Positions 7,806 through 16,762 are shown, counted from the stretch's first letter. The stretch is 53,845 bases of DNA from an uncultured Blautia sp. (GCA_934426285.1 CAKRYE010000007.1:1-53845); one strand, 5' to 3'. The notes: generated by a model from the sequence alone, not told the origin. Numbers and translations: made by a program.

Positions 7806-9332
7806 TCAGCCTGCAAATTTCTCCTCTGAACCAGTTGCATAATGCATGATCTCGTCTTCGGTAGTTTTTGCAGTTTCCAGCTCTGCCATAATCTTTCCGT
7901 CAAACATAACATACATACGGTCAGTAATTGACAGCAGCTCTGAATTTTCACATGTAGCATAGATGACACAGTTGCCTTCCTTTGCGATCTGATTGATCAG
8001 ATGGAAAATTTCCTGTTTGGCACCAACGTCTACACCTTTTGTCGGTTCATCAAATATATATACATCACAGTCTGCAGCCAGCCATTTGGCAACTGCAACC
8101 TTCTGCTGATTTCCTCCTGAAAGATATGCAACCCTCTGTTTTACCGAAGGGGTCTTAATGCTAAGACTCTGCACATACTCTTTCGCCTTCTGAGCCGTCT
8201 TGCGGTCATTTACAAAAGACAGGGTGCAGAAATCTCCAAGACATGCCGCCGAAATGTTAAAGGTTACAGTTTCTGCAACAAGCACTCCCTCCTTACGCCT
8301 TTCCTCCGGCACCAGGGCAATTCGGTTCTTTACTGCATCAGACGGGTTTTTAATCTTTAGTTCTTTACCATTCAGAGTAATGGTACCCCCTGATTTGCGA
8401 TATGCACCGAAGATTGTTTTACACAATTCTGTTTTACCTGCCCCCACCAGGCCTGCAAGTCCCACAATCTCTCCTTTTCTTACATACATGGAAACATCCT
8501 TCACACGGCCTTCACGCTCATTCAGATGCTCCACAACAAATGATTTTTCCCCAATCTCACAGGTTTCTTTTGGAAAGTTTTCTTCAAAAGAACGTCCCAG
8601 CATTTTATCAACGATTTCTTTTGAAGTTGTCTGTGGTGTAATAGGAGAAGTATCCACGATCTGACCATTTCTCATAACTGTGTAGGAGTCGCAGATCTGA
8701 AGAACCTCCTGGATACGATGTGTAATAAAGATAATTGCAATGTTTTCCGTTTCTCTCAAATGTCTTACAACACGGAACAGTTCCTCTGTTTCCGTATCTG
8801 ATAATGGTGCTGTAGGCTCATCCAGAATCAGGAAATTACATGAATTCTGAACCGCACGTGCTATCAGGACCATCTGCTTTTGCGCCAGCGTTAATGTGCC
8901 GCACCATCTACGCACATCAATGTCAATATTAAGGCGGGCCAAAGCCTCTTTTGCATCTTTTCTTATTTTTCCATAGTTGACAAACTGTTTATGTCCCATG
9001 TTCATGACCATATCATTAAACATTACGTTCTCAGCAACTGATAACGTAGGAACCAACGCCATATCAACTTCCTGATATACAATCTGGATGCCAAGCTTCT
9101 TCGCGGCAGCCGGATTTCTCAATTCCACCACATTCCCATTATACAAAACATCTCCTGTGTAATCAGGATTCGAACCTGCCAGAACCTTCATCAGTGTTGA
9201 TTTTCCGGCTCCATTTGCTCCCATAACCGCGTGGATCATACCTGTATGAATCTCAAAATCAACATTTGACAGAGCTTTTACACCAGGAAATTCTATGGAA
9301 ACATTTCGTGTTCCAAGTGTGATTTTATCCAT
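7806..9332 (-). CDS. rbsA: Ribose-type ABC transporter ATP-binding protein (dual ABC domain)
   Basis: This 508-residue protein has two ABC cassettes, the standard RbsA/MglA/XylG layout. The first has Walker A GANGAGKST near residue 40, a non-canonical signature region GTLTLAQKQ, and Walker B FLILDEPTAPLSD. The second has a degenerate Walker A, GLVGAGKTEL, a strong signature LSGGNQQKV, and Walker B DVYIFDEPTKGVD. It powers import through RbsC. The start ATG at 9332 follows AGAGGGA. It lies 45 bases before rbsC and 132 bases after rbsB. That gap holds an attenuator-like hairpin that probably makes the binding protein more abundant than the ATPase. Confidence 0.9.
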   Translation of the reverse strand: MDKITLGTRNVSIEFPGVKALSNVDFEIHTGMIHAVMGANGAGKSTLMKVLAGSNPDYTGDVLYNGNVVELRNPAAAKKLGIQIVYQEVDMALVPTLSVAENVMFNDMVMNMGHKQFVNYGKIRKDAKEALARLNIDIDVRRWCGTLTLAQKQMVLIARAVQNSCNFLILDEPTAPLSDTETEELFRVVRHLRETENIAIIFITHRIQEVLQICDSYTVMRNGQIVDTSPITPQTTSKEIVDKMLGRSFEENFPKETCEIGEKSFVVEHLNEREGRVKDVSMYVRKGEIVGLAGLVGAGKTELCKTIFGAYRKSGGTITLNGKELKIKNPSDAVKNRIALVPEERRKEGVLVAETVTFNISAACLGDFCTLSFVNDRKTAQKAKEYVQSLSIKTPSVKQRVAYLSGGNQQKVAVAKWLAADCDVYIFDEPTKGVDVGAKQEIFHLINQIAKEGNCVIYATCENSELLSITDRMYVMFDGKIMAELETAKTTEDEIMHYATGSEEKFAG

Positions 9333-9382
9333 ATATTCCCTCTTTTCCGTAATTCTTTTCCGTCGCAGATAATCCAGTACGG

Positions 9383-9424
9383 AAAAAGTGGCGCCGGAGC
9401 CTTGAACCCCGACGCCTCACTTTA
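9383..9424 (-). terminator. Intercistronic attenuator between rbsB and rbsA
   Basis: On the minus strand AGTG(AG)GCG(T)CGG pairs with CCGGCGCCACT and runs into TTTTT, forming a bulged GC-rich hairpin with a T run. Partial termination between binding-protein and ATPase genes is a common way to set their ratio. Confidence 0.55.
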
Positions 9425-9464
9425 CTTAGATATTTTCACTAACAAGTACCGCCTTGCAAAAGGA

Positions 9465-10622
9465 TCAGTGTCCAAGTGCTTCTACCATCCAATCGCAGGT
9501 AGGCATCCAAGAAGTATCGGAATAATCTTCTCCAGCAACATCTGCCAGGTTTTCAATATTTATGCCGTCCTTAGAAGTAACCATTTCCTGGGTAACAATA
9601 ACTGAAGGAATTTCCATCCAAGCTCCCGGATCTGCATAATAGCAGGAAGCCGCTTCAATATCCTCATACTGATCTGCCATTTCAAGTGCTAATACACGAC
9701 ATGCAAATTCTCCATTGGATGTCCAGTTTGTAGTAGCGCAGGCTTTCCAGTTTTTACCTTCCTGCATGAACTGAATATCTTCATTACAGATATCTACGGA
9801 TACCATTGGGATATCGGAATCAGCTTCACGAAGAGCCTGATATACACCCTGTGCATATGCATCATAGCAGCACCAGATACCATCAATATCGCCTTCGCCA
9901 TATTTCTGTAAAGTAGCAGCAGTTACATCACGCATAGATGAAGTAGCATTCTGATCATCGATCGGCGCGATTCTCTCAACTGTTTTAATCTTTCCATCTG
10001 TTTCAAATGGTTCATAACCTACCTGACGGCGGTCAAATGGGCTGTTATATCCGGCACCCTGCTGAACCTGAAGAATATTTACAGGCTCGCCTGCCTCTGT
10101 TTTGTCCGGATACATATCAAGGATAGCCTGAACCAGAGATTCTGCAAATCCTGCATCCTGCTGGAAGAACTGTGTAACGCCATCAATCTTAGCAGTCTCA
10201 CCATTTGCATCTTTAAATGGTGTATCAAATGTAACGATCTTCAGATCCGGATACTGTTCCAGGATTCCTGACAGGAAATCATATGCGTATTCCTGACCAC
10301 CATGGGAAACCATCAATCCATCATAACCACCCTGCGCGCACTGTTCAATTGTACTCTTCCATGTATCCGCATTATCATTGCAGAAGAAAGTGCTTGCTTC
10401 CATGCCAAGTTTCTCTGCTGTTGCGGTAAATGAATCCGACCACATCTGGAAGATTGTTGCAGATGACATATACATAATGTATGCAATCTTTTTACCTTTT
10501 AACGGTGACTCTGTGGTGCTTTCTGTTGCTGTGTCAGCCGCTGCATCATCTGCTGCATATACCGGAACTGCTGCAGCCACCATTGTTGCTGCAAGTAACG
10601 CTGCGATTATTTTTTTCTTCAT
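9465..10622 (-). CDS. rbsB: Ribose-type ABC transporter substrate-binding protein
   Basis: This 385-residue secreted protein begins with a clear signal peptide (MKKKIIAALLAATMVAAAV) ending in VYA-A. A periplasmic-binding-protein type I domain (peripla_BP_4) follows from about residue 45 and includes GYDGLMVSHGG and QGAGYNSPFDRRQVGYE. It captures the sugar for RbsA/RbsC. The start is the ATG at 10622, 6-7 bases after AAGGAGG; upstream in-frame codons lie within the leader. Unusually for a Gram-positive binding protein, no cysteine lipobox is present, so retention at the membrane is not explained by lipidation. The ligand is not readable from sequence; the operon suggests 5-deoxyribose, 5-methylthioribose or a related pentose. 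Confidence 0.87.
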   Translation of the reverse strand: MKKKIIAALLAATMVAAAVPVYAADDAAADTATESTTESPLKGKKIAYIMYMSSATIFQMWSDSFTATAEKLGMEASTFFCNDNADTWKSTIEQCAQGGYDGLMVSHGGQEYAYDFLSGILEQYPDLKIVTFDTPFKDANGETAKIDGVTQFFQQDAGFAESLVQAILDMYPDKTEAGEPVNILQVQQGAGYNSPFDRRQVGYEPFETDGKIKTVERIAPIDDQNATSSMRDVTAATLQKYGEGDIDGIWCCYDAYAQGVYQALREADSDIPMVSVDICNEDIQFMQEGKNWKACATTNWTSNGEFACRVLALEMADQYEDIEAASCYYADPGAWMEIPSVIVTQEMVTSKDGINIENLADVAGEDYSDTSWMPTCDWMVEALGH

Positions 10623-10677
10623 GGATATTCCTCCTTTTTTGGATAATTTGACGAAGCGTTTTTGTTTTTGTGAGTTT

Positions 10678-10706
10678 ATATTAACATATATAAACAATTT
10701 TGTAAA
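10678..10706 (-). promoter_or_regulatory. Promoter of the rbsB-rbsA-rbsC-mtnK-mtnA operon
   Basis: On the minus strand TTTACA (complement of 10701-10706) is followed after 17 bases by TAATAT (complement of 10678-10683). The leader is about 50 bases. Confidence 0.6.
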
Positions 10707-10920
10707 CCTGATAATGTGTCATTTTGTTCGTTTTTTTGTTTTTCAGTACATTTAGACAATTGTATTGACCATATTTTGAACAATTTTCATGTTTCAATTC
10801 TGCTTTTTATGTAAAAGAATCACAAAACCCTATTCAGCTTGTGCATAAGTACTAACAGTAATTGGCAATTTTGACTAATAACTTTTGAATTGTTAAGTTT
10901 TTTTCAATCTTTTTACCACA
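10707..10920. other. AT-rich upstream region of rbsB
   Basis: No open frame, repeat or fold stands out between the rbsB promoter and the fucU terminator. A-rich tracts on the minus strand could be part of a regulatory region. Confidence 0.4.
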
Positions 10921-10957
10921 AAAAACAGCAGTTATCTGCACAGATAACTGCTGTTTT
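10921..10957 (-). terminator. Terminator after fucU
   Basis: A 17-bp perfect stem, AAAACAGCAGTTATCTG and its complement (10922-10938, 10941-10957), is followed on the minus strand by TTTTTTG. It is the strongest hairpin in this part of the window and ends fucU transcription before the rbsB promoter. Confidence 0.85.
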
Positions 10958-11040
10958 GGTATGAATGTTGTTTTTTGCCCGTTTTTGTTGCATTGTTTAA
11001 AATCCTAGCGAAACACATCAAATATAAGCGAACTTTTCCC

Positions 11041-11478
11041 TCAAAGGCATCCTTTTTGTAATATTGTGCAGGCATAAAATGCAGTTTCCGTTGTTGCAAT
11101 CACAGCATATGCCTCTTTTGCTTCTTTGTAAAAATCTTTTCTGGAAATCATTCCACAGGCTTCTTTACCTCTCGGATCATATTTTGCCACAATTTGTTTG
11201 AATTCATCCCAAACCGGACATTCAAGCTCAGCATGACGAGGCTCTTTATCCATAATCAGCACCGGCTTATCCACAAAATCATCCAATGGCATCAGCGTAA
11301 GAATAGCATCCATAAGATCTGTGGCTTTTAATCCATCGCAGCGTACTAATATACTGTTTTTCGCCATAGACGCAGCTGCAAAATTGGCATCTCCTATGAC
11401 TAGCTTGTCCCCATGCCCCATTTCAGCCAGAACCTTCAAAAGCTCAGGTGAGAGAATTGGCGGTATGTACCTTAACAT
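11041..11478 (-). CDS. fucU: L-fucose mutarotase (RbsD/FucU family)
   Basis: This 145-residue protein opens MLRYIPPILSPELLKVLAEM and continues GHGDKLVIGDANF, closely matching FucU (PLISPELLKVLAEMGHGD). The catalytic histidine in GHGD is conserved, as is the late FYKEAKEAYAVIATTE segment. FucU-type enzymes speed conversion between alpha and beta anomers of the sugar before isomerase or kinase action. One difference from E. coli FucU is DANF where DAHF is usual. The start ATG at 11478 has AGGAGG 10 bases upstream. It has its own promoter and terminator between recQ and the rbs operon. It may serve L-fucose (fucI is nearby) or the imported 5-deoxypentose. Confidence 0.88.
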   Translation of the reverse strand: MLRYIPPILSPELLKVLAEMGHGDKLVIGDANFAAASMAKNSILVRCDGLKATDLMDAILTLMPLDDFVDKPVLIMDKEPRHAELECPVWDEFKQIVAKYDPRGKEACGMISRKDFYKEAKEAYAVIATTETAFYACTILQKGCL

Positions 11479-11512
11479 AAATTCACGTCCTCCTTTTTTA
11501 TTTCATAGGACT

Positions 11513-11541
11513 ATTTTACGTCTCTCTTTATTTTCAGTCAA
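11513..11541 (-). promoter_or_regulatory. Promoter of fucU
   Basis: On the minus strand TTGACT (complement of 11536-11541) is followed after 17 bases by TAAAAT (complement of 11513-11518). The start codon is about 35 bases downstream of the -10 box. Confidence 0.65.
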
Positions 11542-11585
11542 TTGCCAGTATTACCGATTTTTTATTTCTCTTTTTTGGTATTTTG

Positions 11586-13421
11586 CTATTTTTGATTGAC
11601 AGCCTCCAGAAACTGTTGTCCGTATTTCGCATATTTATGTTCCCCTACCCCCGAAACGCTCAGCATTTCTTCTTTACTTTGAGGCTTGATCATGCACATA
11701 TGTACCAGTGTTTTATCCGAAAAGACAATATAAGGAGGCACTTTTTCTTTTCTTGCAATTTCCATACGAAGCTGACGCAGTTTTTGAAAAAGAGGTTCAT
11801 CCCCCTCCTGCAAAATGCCTGAAGCTTTAGACTTATTGTTTTCTTTGGATTCCTTTTTCTTAATTTTTTTTGGCTCTTCCTTTGCCATTTTCATAGTCAG
11901 AACACACTTTTCATTTAAAAGCAATTCTGAACGGTCTGTAAGCTTCACCAATGTATATTCATCATTGGAAAGCCTGATGTATTCTTTTTCCAGAAGGAAA
12001 TTAAAAATCTGTCTCAGCCTGTATATGGGAATTTCTCTGCATTTTCCATAACAGCTGTTCTCTTCCATATGGTACTGGCGGATTTTTGCTGTATTGGCAC
12101 CGCGCAATGTATCCAGGATCACATTTACTCCATATCGCTGTCTGCACTCATCCACACATCTGACAATACTGCATGCTTCTGCAGACACATCTACTTCTTC
12201 AAATTCCGTAAGGCAGTTCTGACAATTTCCGCAGTAATTAGGACCATACTCGCCAAAGTATCTCAGAATATATTCTCTGAGACATTCATGGGTAAAACAG
12301 TAAAATGTCATTTTCTTCAGGCGTTCCTCGTCCCGCTCCTGCACAATAGCCCTGGTTACAGGATCCAGTTCCTGATTTTCCTGATTATTTTCAATAAAAA
12401 AGCGGTTGGTGATCACATCCTGCCCACTGTAAAGCAATATACACCTGGCCGGTTCTCCATCACGCCCTGCACGTCCTGCTTCCTGATAATAGCTTTCCAT
12501 GTTTTTGGGCATATTATAATGCAGCACATATCGGACATCAGACTTATCAATTCCCATTCCAAATGCATTGGTGGCAACCATAATCTGACAGCGGTCATAA
12601 ATAAAATCATCCTGATTATTCCGTCTTTCTTCATCAGAAAGCCCTGCATGATATCTGGTTGCAGAATATCCCTCCTGGATCAGCTTCTGACGCACTTCTT
12701 CCACAAGCTTCCTGGAAATACAGTATATGATTCCACTTTCTGTCCTGTGTTCTGATACATAATCCCTTATAAATCCATATTTATCTTTGGGTGTCTGTAC
12801 AGAAAAAAACAAGTTCTGCCTGTCAAATCCCGTAGTGGTCACAAAAGGCTCCTGAAGCTGAAGGATATCAATAATATCCTCTTTAACCTCCTGTGTGGCA
12901 GTAGCTGTAAAGGCACTTACAACCGGGCGACTTGGAAGCCTTTCTATAAATTCCATGATCTTCAGATAGCTGGGGCGGAAATCCTGTCCCCATTGAGACA
13001 CACAGTGAGCTTCATCCACTGCAATCATGGAAATCTTTACATGAAGGGCAAAATCCAGAAATTCTTCATTAAGCAATCTCTCCGGAGCTACATAGATAAT
13101 AGGGTATCTTCCTGTTTTCGCAAGCCTGAGCACTGTATAATACTGCATTTCACTCAATGAACTGTTAAGAAATGCAGCCAGTATTCCAGCCTGATTTAAG
13201 GCACTTACCTGATCTTTCATAAGAGAAATCAAAGGAGAAATCACCAAAGTGATTCCTCCCATCATTAGTGCCGGAATTTGATAACACAGGGATTTCCCTG
13301 CCCCTGTAGGCATAATACCCACAACATCCCTTCCGGAAAGGATGGTATCAATCACCTGTTCCTGTCCTTCTCTGAATGTATCATATCCAAAATATTTTTT
13401 CAGTATTTGATTTTTTGTCAA
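11586..13421 (-). CDS. recQ: ATP-dependent DNA helicase RecQ
   Basis: This protein of about 610 residues has the RecQ layout. The helicase core has GIMPTGAGKSLCYQIPA, AVDEAHCVSQWGQDFR, SAFTATAT, and QEAGRAGRDGEPA. An RQC zinc-binding segment has YCGNCQNC, and a C-terminal HRDC domain follows (about the last 75 residues, MLSVSGVGEHKYAKYG). It unwinds 3'-5' at forks and recombination intermediates. The TTG at 13421 is preferred because AAAGGA lies about 10 bases upstream and it gives the usual RecQ N terminus, TKNQILKKYFGY. An in-frame GTG at 13469 and an ATG at 13460 are alternatives without a good ribosome site. It follows the PduO-like gene with no terminator, so it may be read with the microcompartment operon. 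Confidence 0.9.
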   Translation of the reverse strand: MTKNQILKKYFGYDTFREGQEQVIDTILSGRDVVGIMPTGAGKSLCYQIPALMMGGITLVISPLISLMKDQVSALNQAGILAAFLNSSLSEMQYYTVLRLAKTGRYPIIYVAPERLLNEEFLDFALHVKISMIAVDEAHCVSQWGQDFRPSYLKIMEFIERLPSRPVVSAFTATATQEVKEDIIDILQLQEPFVTTTGFDRQNLFFSVQTPKDKYGFIRDYVSEHRTESGIIYCISRKLVEEVRQKLIQEGYSATRYHAGLSDEERRNNQDDFIYDRCQIMVATNAFGMGIDKSDVRYVLHYNMPKNMESYYQEAGRAGRDGEPARCILLYSGQDVITNRFFIENNQENQELDPVTRAIVQERDEERLKKMTFYCFTHECLREYILRYFGEYGPNYCGNCQNCLTEFEEVDVSAEACSIVRCVDECRQRYGVNVILDTLRGANTAKIRQYHMEENSCYGKCREIPIYRLRQIFNFLLEKEYIRLSNDEYTLVKLTDRSELLLNEKCVLTMKMAKEEPKKIKKKESKENNKSKASGILQEGDEPLFQKLRQLRMEIARKEKVPPYIVFSDKTLVHMCMIKPQSKEEMLSVSGVGEHKYAKYGQQFLEAVNQK

Positions 13422-13487
13422 AATTTTCCAATCCTTTCCAGGCAGTAACTGCAGGATCATTGCAGCCACACAAGTTTCTCACAATTT

Positions 13488-14558
13488 CTATATTATGTCA
13501 CGCAAAACAGTCAGTCCATATTCTGCCAGACTGTGATCTTCTTCCGAGGTACCACCGCTGATTCCCAGGCCGCCTATGATGGTATTACCGCATTTCAACG
13601 GCACTCCACCTCCAAATATTGCAATCTTTCCGCTTTCAAGTGTATCCACTCCATAAAATGTACCACCCGGTCCGGCAAGCTCTCCCAGTTCTCTGGTAGA
13701 CATTTTTACAGCTACCGAGGTATATGCTTTCTTTACAGCTACATCATAACTTACCAGATAGGCGCCATCCATTACATGAACCGCAATTGGATTTCCCTCC
13801 GGTCCACAGATTGCGATCACAGAATTCATGCCCCGGCGTATGGATTCCTCTTCAATTTTTTCAATCAGCGCCTTGGCTTTTTTGAGAGTTATCCTGGACT
13901 GGATTCCCATCTGTGCCAGTACTTCACGGACAACTTTTTCATCAATCCCATTACTTATCTCAGAAATAGTATTCTGCGTTTTCACTTTCTGCCTTTCCAC
14001 ATCTTGTTTTTCTATATTTTGCTTTTCCACATTTTTGCCCTCTGTCCATTCTGGGGCATCAGATAATTCCACATATTTTGCAAGAAGGGATAAATAGTCT
14101 GATAATCTGTTCAGATATTTCTTGCTTTCCGTATCTGCTCCAAATTTTACGGCAACCTGTGCCAGGCATCGTTCCGTTCTTCTGGCTACTGCCCGGGTTA
14201 CATTTATTTCTGCTGCAGTCCTGTTCTGCTCGGATACCTTTTTCCCAGCCTGCTGTCCGCATAATTCTTCCAGTCTGTCCGTCTCTTTCTCAAGATTGCC
14301 AACCATCTCCTCATTGACTTTAAAATCCCTGCTGTAGGGGTCCTCTACTCCCGCTGCGATCAGATCCAGATTGTCCTGTATACTGCTCAGCATTTTTACC
14401 GTTTCTTCCCATTTCAGCATACACTTTACCAGCCCAATATGACTGTTCAGCTCATCAATTGCTCCTACAAGCTGGATACGGTCATCCGACTTGGAGACGT
14501 TTTTGGTACGGGCCATATCTGTAATTCCCTTATCTCCCCGTTTTGTATATACGCTCAT
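13488..14558 (-). CDS. PduO-like protein: cobalamin adenosyltransferase-like domain plus HbpS/GlcG-like C-terminal domain
   Basis: This 356-residue protein has two domains joined by a charged linker. Residues about 1-170 match the PduO-type ATP:cob(I)alamin adenosyltransferase: YTKRGDKG, VGAIDELNSHIG, RAVARRTER and YLNRLSDYL. The C-terminal half (about 215-356) is the PduO_C/HbpS/GlcG fold, with ITLKKAKALIEKI, GNPIAVHVMDGAY, and GNTIIGGLGISGGTSEED. The usual LPGG loop is missing and the P-loop-like GDxGTT reads GDKGIT, so catalysis is doubtful. The linker holds four pentapeptides of the form (V/I)xxQx in a row. The start is the ATG at 14558, because AGGAG overlaps an earlier ATG. Its presence beside a B12-independent dehydratase is odd. 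Confidence 0.8.
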   Translation of the reverse strand: MSVYTKRGDKGITDMARTKNVSKSDDRIQLVGAIDELNSHIGLVKCMLKWEETVKMLSSIQDNLDLIAAGVEDPYSRDFKVNEEMVGNLEKETDRLEELCGQQAGKKVSEQNRTAAEINVTRAVARRTERCLAQVAVKFGADTESKKYLNRLSDYLSLLAKYVELSDAPEWTEGKNVEKQNIEKQDVERQKVKTQNTISEISNGIDEKVVREVLAQMGIQSRITLKKAKALIEKIEEESIRRGMNSVIAICGPEGNPIAVHVMDGAYLVSYDVAVKKAYTSVAVKMSTRELGELAGPGGTFYGVDTLESGKIAIFGGGVPLKCGNTIIGGLGISGGTSEEDHSLAEYGLTVLRDII

Positions 14559-14641
14559 ATTTTTCATCTCCTGTAATGTGCAGAATGTTTCCGGTTAACT
14601 GAGTTTCTGATTTCAGCGGCAATAAATTACCTTTTTCAAGA

Positions 14642-14661
14642 GCCCGGCACAATGTCCGGGC
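14642..14661 (-). repeat. Intercistronic hairpin between Fe-ADH and the PduO-like gene
   Basis: The perfect arms GCCCGG and CCGGGC enclose an 8-base loop. No T run follows on the minus strand, so it is more likely an RNA-stability or processing element than a terminator. Confidence 0.45.
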
Positions 14662-14693
14662 CCAAAGGGCTTTCAGCAAGCCTTATAAACTGG

Positions 14694-15854
14694 TCAAAAT
14701 GACCACAGTTTTTTATAAATCCTGATGATATCTTCTTTGGCTGGTACTCTGGGGTTATTTGCTGTGCAGGCATCTGCCAGTGCAGCATCCGCCATCTTAT
14801 CAATCGCTCCAAAGTATGCATCTGGTGTAATCGTTCCCAGTTCCTGAATGGTCAGCGGAATGTTCATCTCTTTCTGCATAAACTGAATCCAGTTTACCAG
14901 AGAACGTACCGTCATAACCTTATTATAGTTACTAAGCCCAAGAATATGGGCTACATTTGCATATCTCTTCACTGCCGGAAGATATTCTTTCTGGCTTTTA
15001 CTATGTTTATTAATATCAGAGTTGAATTCAACAATATGGGGAAGAAGCATAGCGTTCGCTCTTCCATGAGGAATATGGAACATAGCTCCCAGCTGGTGTG
15101 CCATACTGTGAGTAATTCCAAGTCCTGCTGTATTAAAAGACAATCCAGCTAGGCAGGATGCTACATGCATTTTTTTACGGGCATGCATGTCACTGCCGTC
15201 AAGATAGGCACGTAACAGGAATACTCCGCAAATCTCGATTGCTTTCTCTGCAAGGGCAGAAGAAAATTCATTATGTGCTATGCTGACATAGGATTCCAGT
15301 GCATGGGTAAATACATCCATACCTGTATCAGCTGTGATAGCCGGCGGTACACTTTTTACAAGCTCAGCATCCAGGATCGCCTCATCTGCAGTCAGACTGT
15401 CAGCAATCAACGGATATTTTACATGTGCCTCTGTATCGTTTACAACAGCAAAGGATGTAACCTCTGATCCGGTACCGCTGGTAGTAGGAACAGCAATCAG
15501 GCCTACCTTTCCGTAATTATTGATCTTCAGGGCAAACTCACGGATTGCTTTGGAAGAATCAATGGCAGAACCACCTCCAACTGCAACAACCGCCTCTGGC
15601 TGATACTGAAGGAACTTCTTTACGCCTTCTGCAATCTTATTCAGCGGTGCATCCGGCACCACATCACAAAAAATATCATATTCAATTCCTGCACTGCTTA
15701 ACGGTGCAGTAATAAGATTCACCATTCCGCTTTGTACTACAAATGGATCGGTAATGATCAAAACCCTTTTGTATGGGATTTCTTTCAGTCTGTCCAGGGC
15801 ATTATCGCCAAAATGGATGGCTGTTTTCATTTCGAACGTACTGAAGTTATTCAT
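14694..15854 (-). CDS. Iron-containing alcohol dehydrogenase (PduQ-like, 1-propanol dehydrogenase candidate)
   Basis: This 386-residue protein is a group III (Fe-type) alcohol dehydrogenase. It has the NAD-binding VVAVGGGSAIDSSKAI, the AVPTTSGTGSEVTSF loop, and the metal site built from DTGMDVFTHALESYVS, GITHSMAHQLG and HIPHGRANAMLLPH. It would reduce propionaldehyde or acetaldehyde to the alcohol and recycle NADH within or beside the microcompartment. The start ATG at 15854 follows AAGGAGC. No obvious encapsulation helix is present at either end, unlike the Zn enzyme encoded upstream. It lies between the DeoR gene and the PduO-like gene. Confidence 0.86.
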   Translation of the reverse strand: MNNFSTFEMKTAIHFGDNALDRLKEIPYKRVLIITDPFVVQSGMVNLITAPLSSAGIEYDIFCDVVPDAPLNKIAEGVKKFLQYQPEAVVAVGGGSAIDSSKAIREFALKINNYGKVGLIAVPTTSGTGSEVTSFAVVNDTEAHVKYPLIADSLTADEAILDAELVKSVPPAITADTGMDVFTHALESYVSIAHNEFSSALAEKAIEICGVFLLRAYLDGSDMHARKKMHVASCLAGLSFNTAGLGITHSMAHQLGAMFHIPHGRANAMLLPHIVEFNSDINKHSKSQKEYLPAVKRYANVAHILGLSNYNKVMTVRSLVNWIQFMQKEMNIPLTIQELGTITPDAYFGAIDKMADAALADACTANNPRVPAKEDIIRIYKKLWSF

Positions 15855-15872
15855 TTATAATGCTCCTTTTCC

Positions 15873-15899
15873 GTTACTGTCCACTTGGTGCACAGTAAC
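15873..15899 (-). repeat. Intercistronic hairpin upstream of the Fe-ADH gene
   Basis: GTTACTGT pairs perfectly with ACAGTAAC, and after one mismatch CAC pairs with GTG around a TTG loop. It lies just upstream of the Fe-ADH ribosome binding site and has no T run. Confidence 0.5.
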
Positions 15900-15912
15900 T
15901 CTTTCTCTGGTT

Positions 15913-16677
15913 TCAGACAGGATATCTGCACTCTATACCCAGTTTTTCAAAGTATATCCTCCACCTGTCCTCAGGTCTTTTATCAGTTACAACCATATCT
16001 ACTTCTTTCATACTTCCCGCAACTGAAAAAGCTTTTTGGTCAAATTTCGTACTGTCTATAACCAGAATTTTCTTTCGTCCCGATTTCATCATAGCTCTTT
16101 TGGTTGAGCCAAAGGCCTCCTGTGATTCCATAATCCCCCATTCCTGATCCAGAGCTTTGCAGGAAATGATAACCTTATCTACATAATAAGACCGGATAGA
16201 TTCATCCGTTTTAGAGCCAAGGAAGGCCAGATAGCCTTCCTTCATAACTCCACCTGTTGAAATAATATTCCATCCGGACACATCTGCCAGCTCCAGCAGG
16301 ATCTCCAGGGAATTTGTGATCACAGTAAGTCTTTCTTTTCCTTTCAGTGCCTTTGCCACAAAAACTGCTGTGGTACTGGCATCCAGAAAAATATGGTCTC
16401 CATCGTTTACCAGGGAAGCTGCAATTTCCGCCATTTTCTGCTTTCCCGAAACATTCTGGTTTTTACGGACATTAAAAGGTAAATCAATGCTTATATCCTC
16501 ATTTATCACCGCTCCACCGTAACTTTTTATGGCAAGCCCTTCTTTTTCAAGCTTGTCCAGATCACGGCGTATGGTCTCTTCAGAGACATTGTAAAGCTGG
16601 CTGAGTTCACTGACCACAACCCGCTTCTCTGCCTGTAGTTTATCGAGAATCAGTTTTCGTCTCTCCAATGCAAGCAT
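15913..16677 (-). CDS. DeoR/GlpR-family regulator inside the microcompartment operon
   Basis: This 254-residue DeoR protein has an N-terminal winged helix (LALERRKLILDKLQ, VVVSELSQLYNVSEETIRRD, SYGGAV) and a DeoRC effector domain (FLDASTTAVFVAKAL, VITNSLEIL, ISTGGVMKEG). The start is the ATG at 16677, with GGGGG 8 bases upstream. A TTG eleven codons earlier is possible but has no ribosome site. It follows the PduT-like gene by 85 bases, where a weak TTGACT-containing promoter could exist. A sugar phosphate such as fuculose-1-P is a sensible effector. It is the best candidate to bind the paired elements at 25000-25036 and 28548-28593, though the AraC protein is another. Confidence 0.87.
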   Translation of the reverse strand: MLALERRKLILDKLQAEKRVVVSELSQLYNVSEETIRRDLDKLEKEGLAIKSYGGAVINEDISIDLPFNVRKNQNVSGKQKMAEIAASLVNDGDHIFLDASTTAVFVAKALKGKERLTVITNSLEILLELADVSGWNIISTGGVMKEGYLAFLGSKTDESIRSYYVDKVIISCKALDQEWGIMESQEAFGSTKRAMMKSGRKKILVIDSTKFDQKAFSVAGSMKEVDMVVTDKRPEDRWRIYFEKLGIECRYPV

Positions 16678-16762
16678 ACTCGTTGCCCCCTTTACTGAGG
16701 AATTTTTCAAACATTTAATACCGAAGATTCAATAGTCAAGAGAATATTAACAATCCCGGCTT

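Noticed and set aside
12069..12755. Plus-strand open frame of about 228 codons opposite recQ
   Set aside because: It lies wholly antisense to conserved helicase motifs and has no coding signature.
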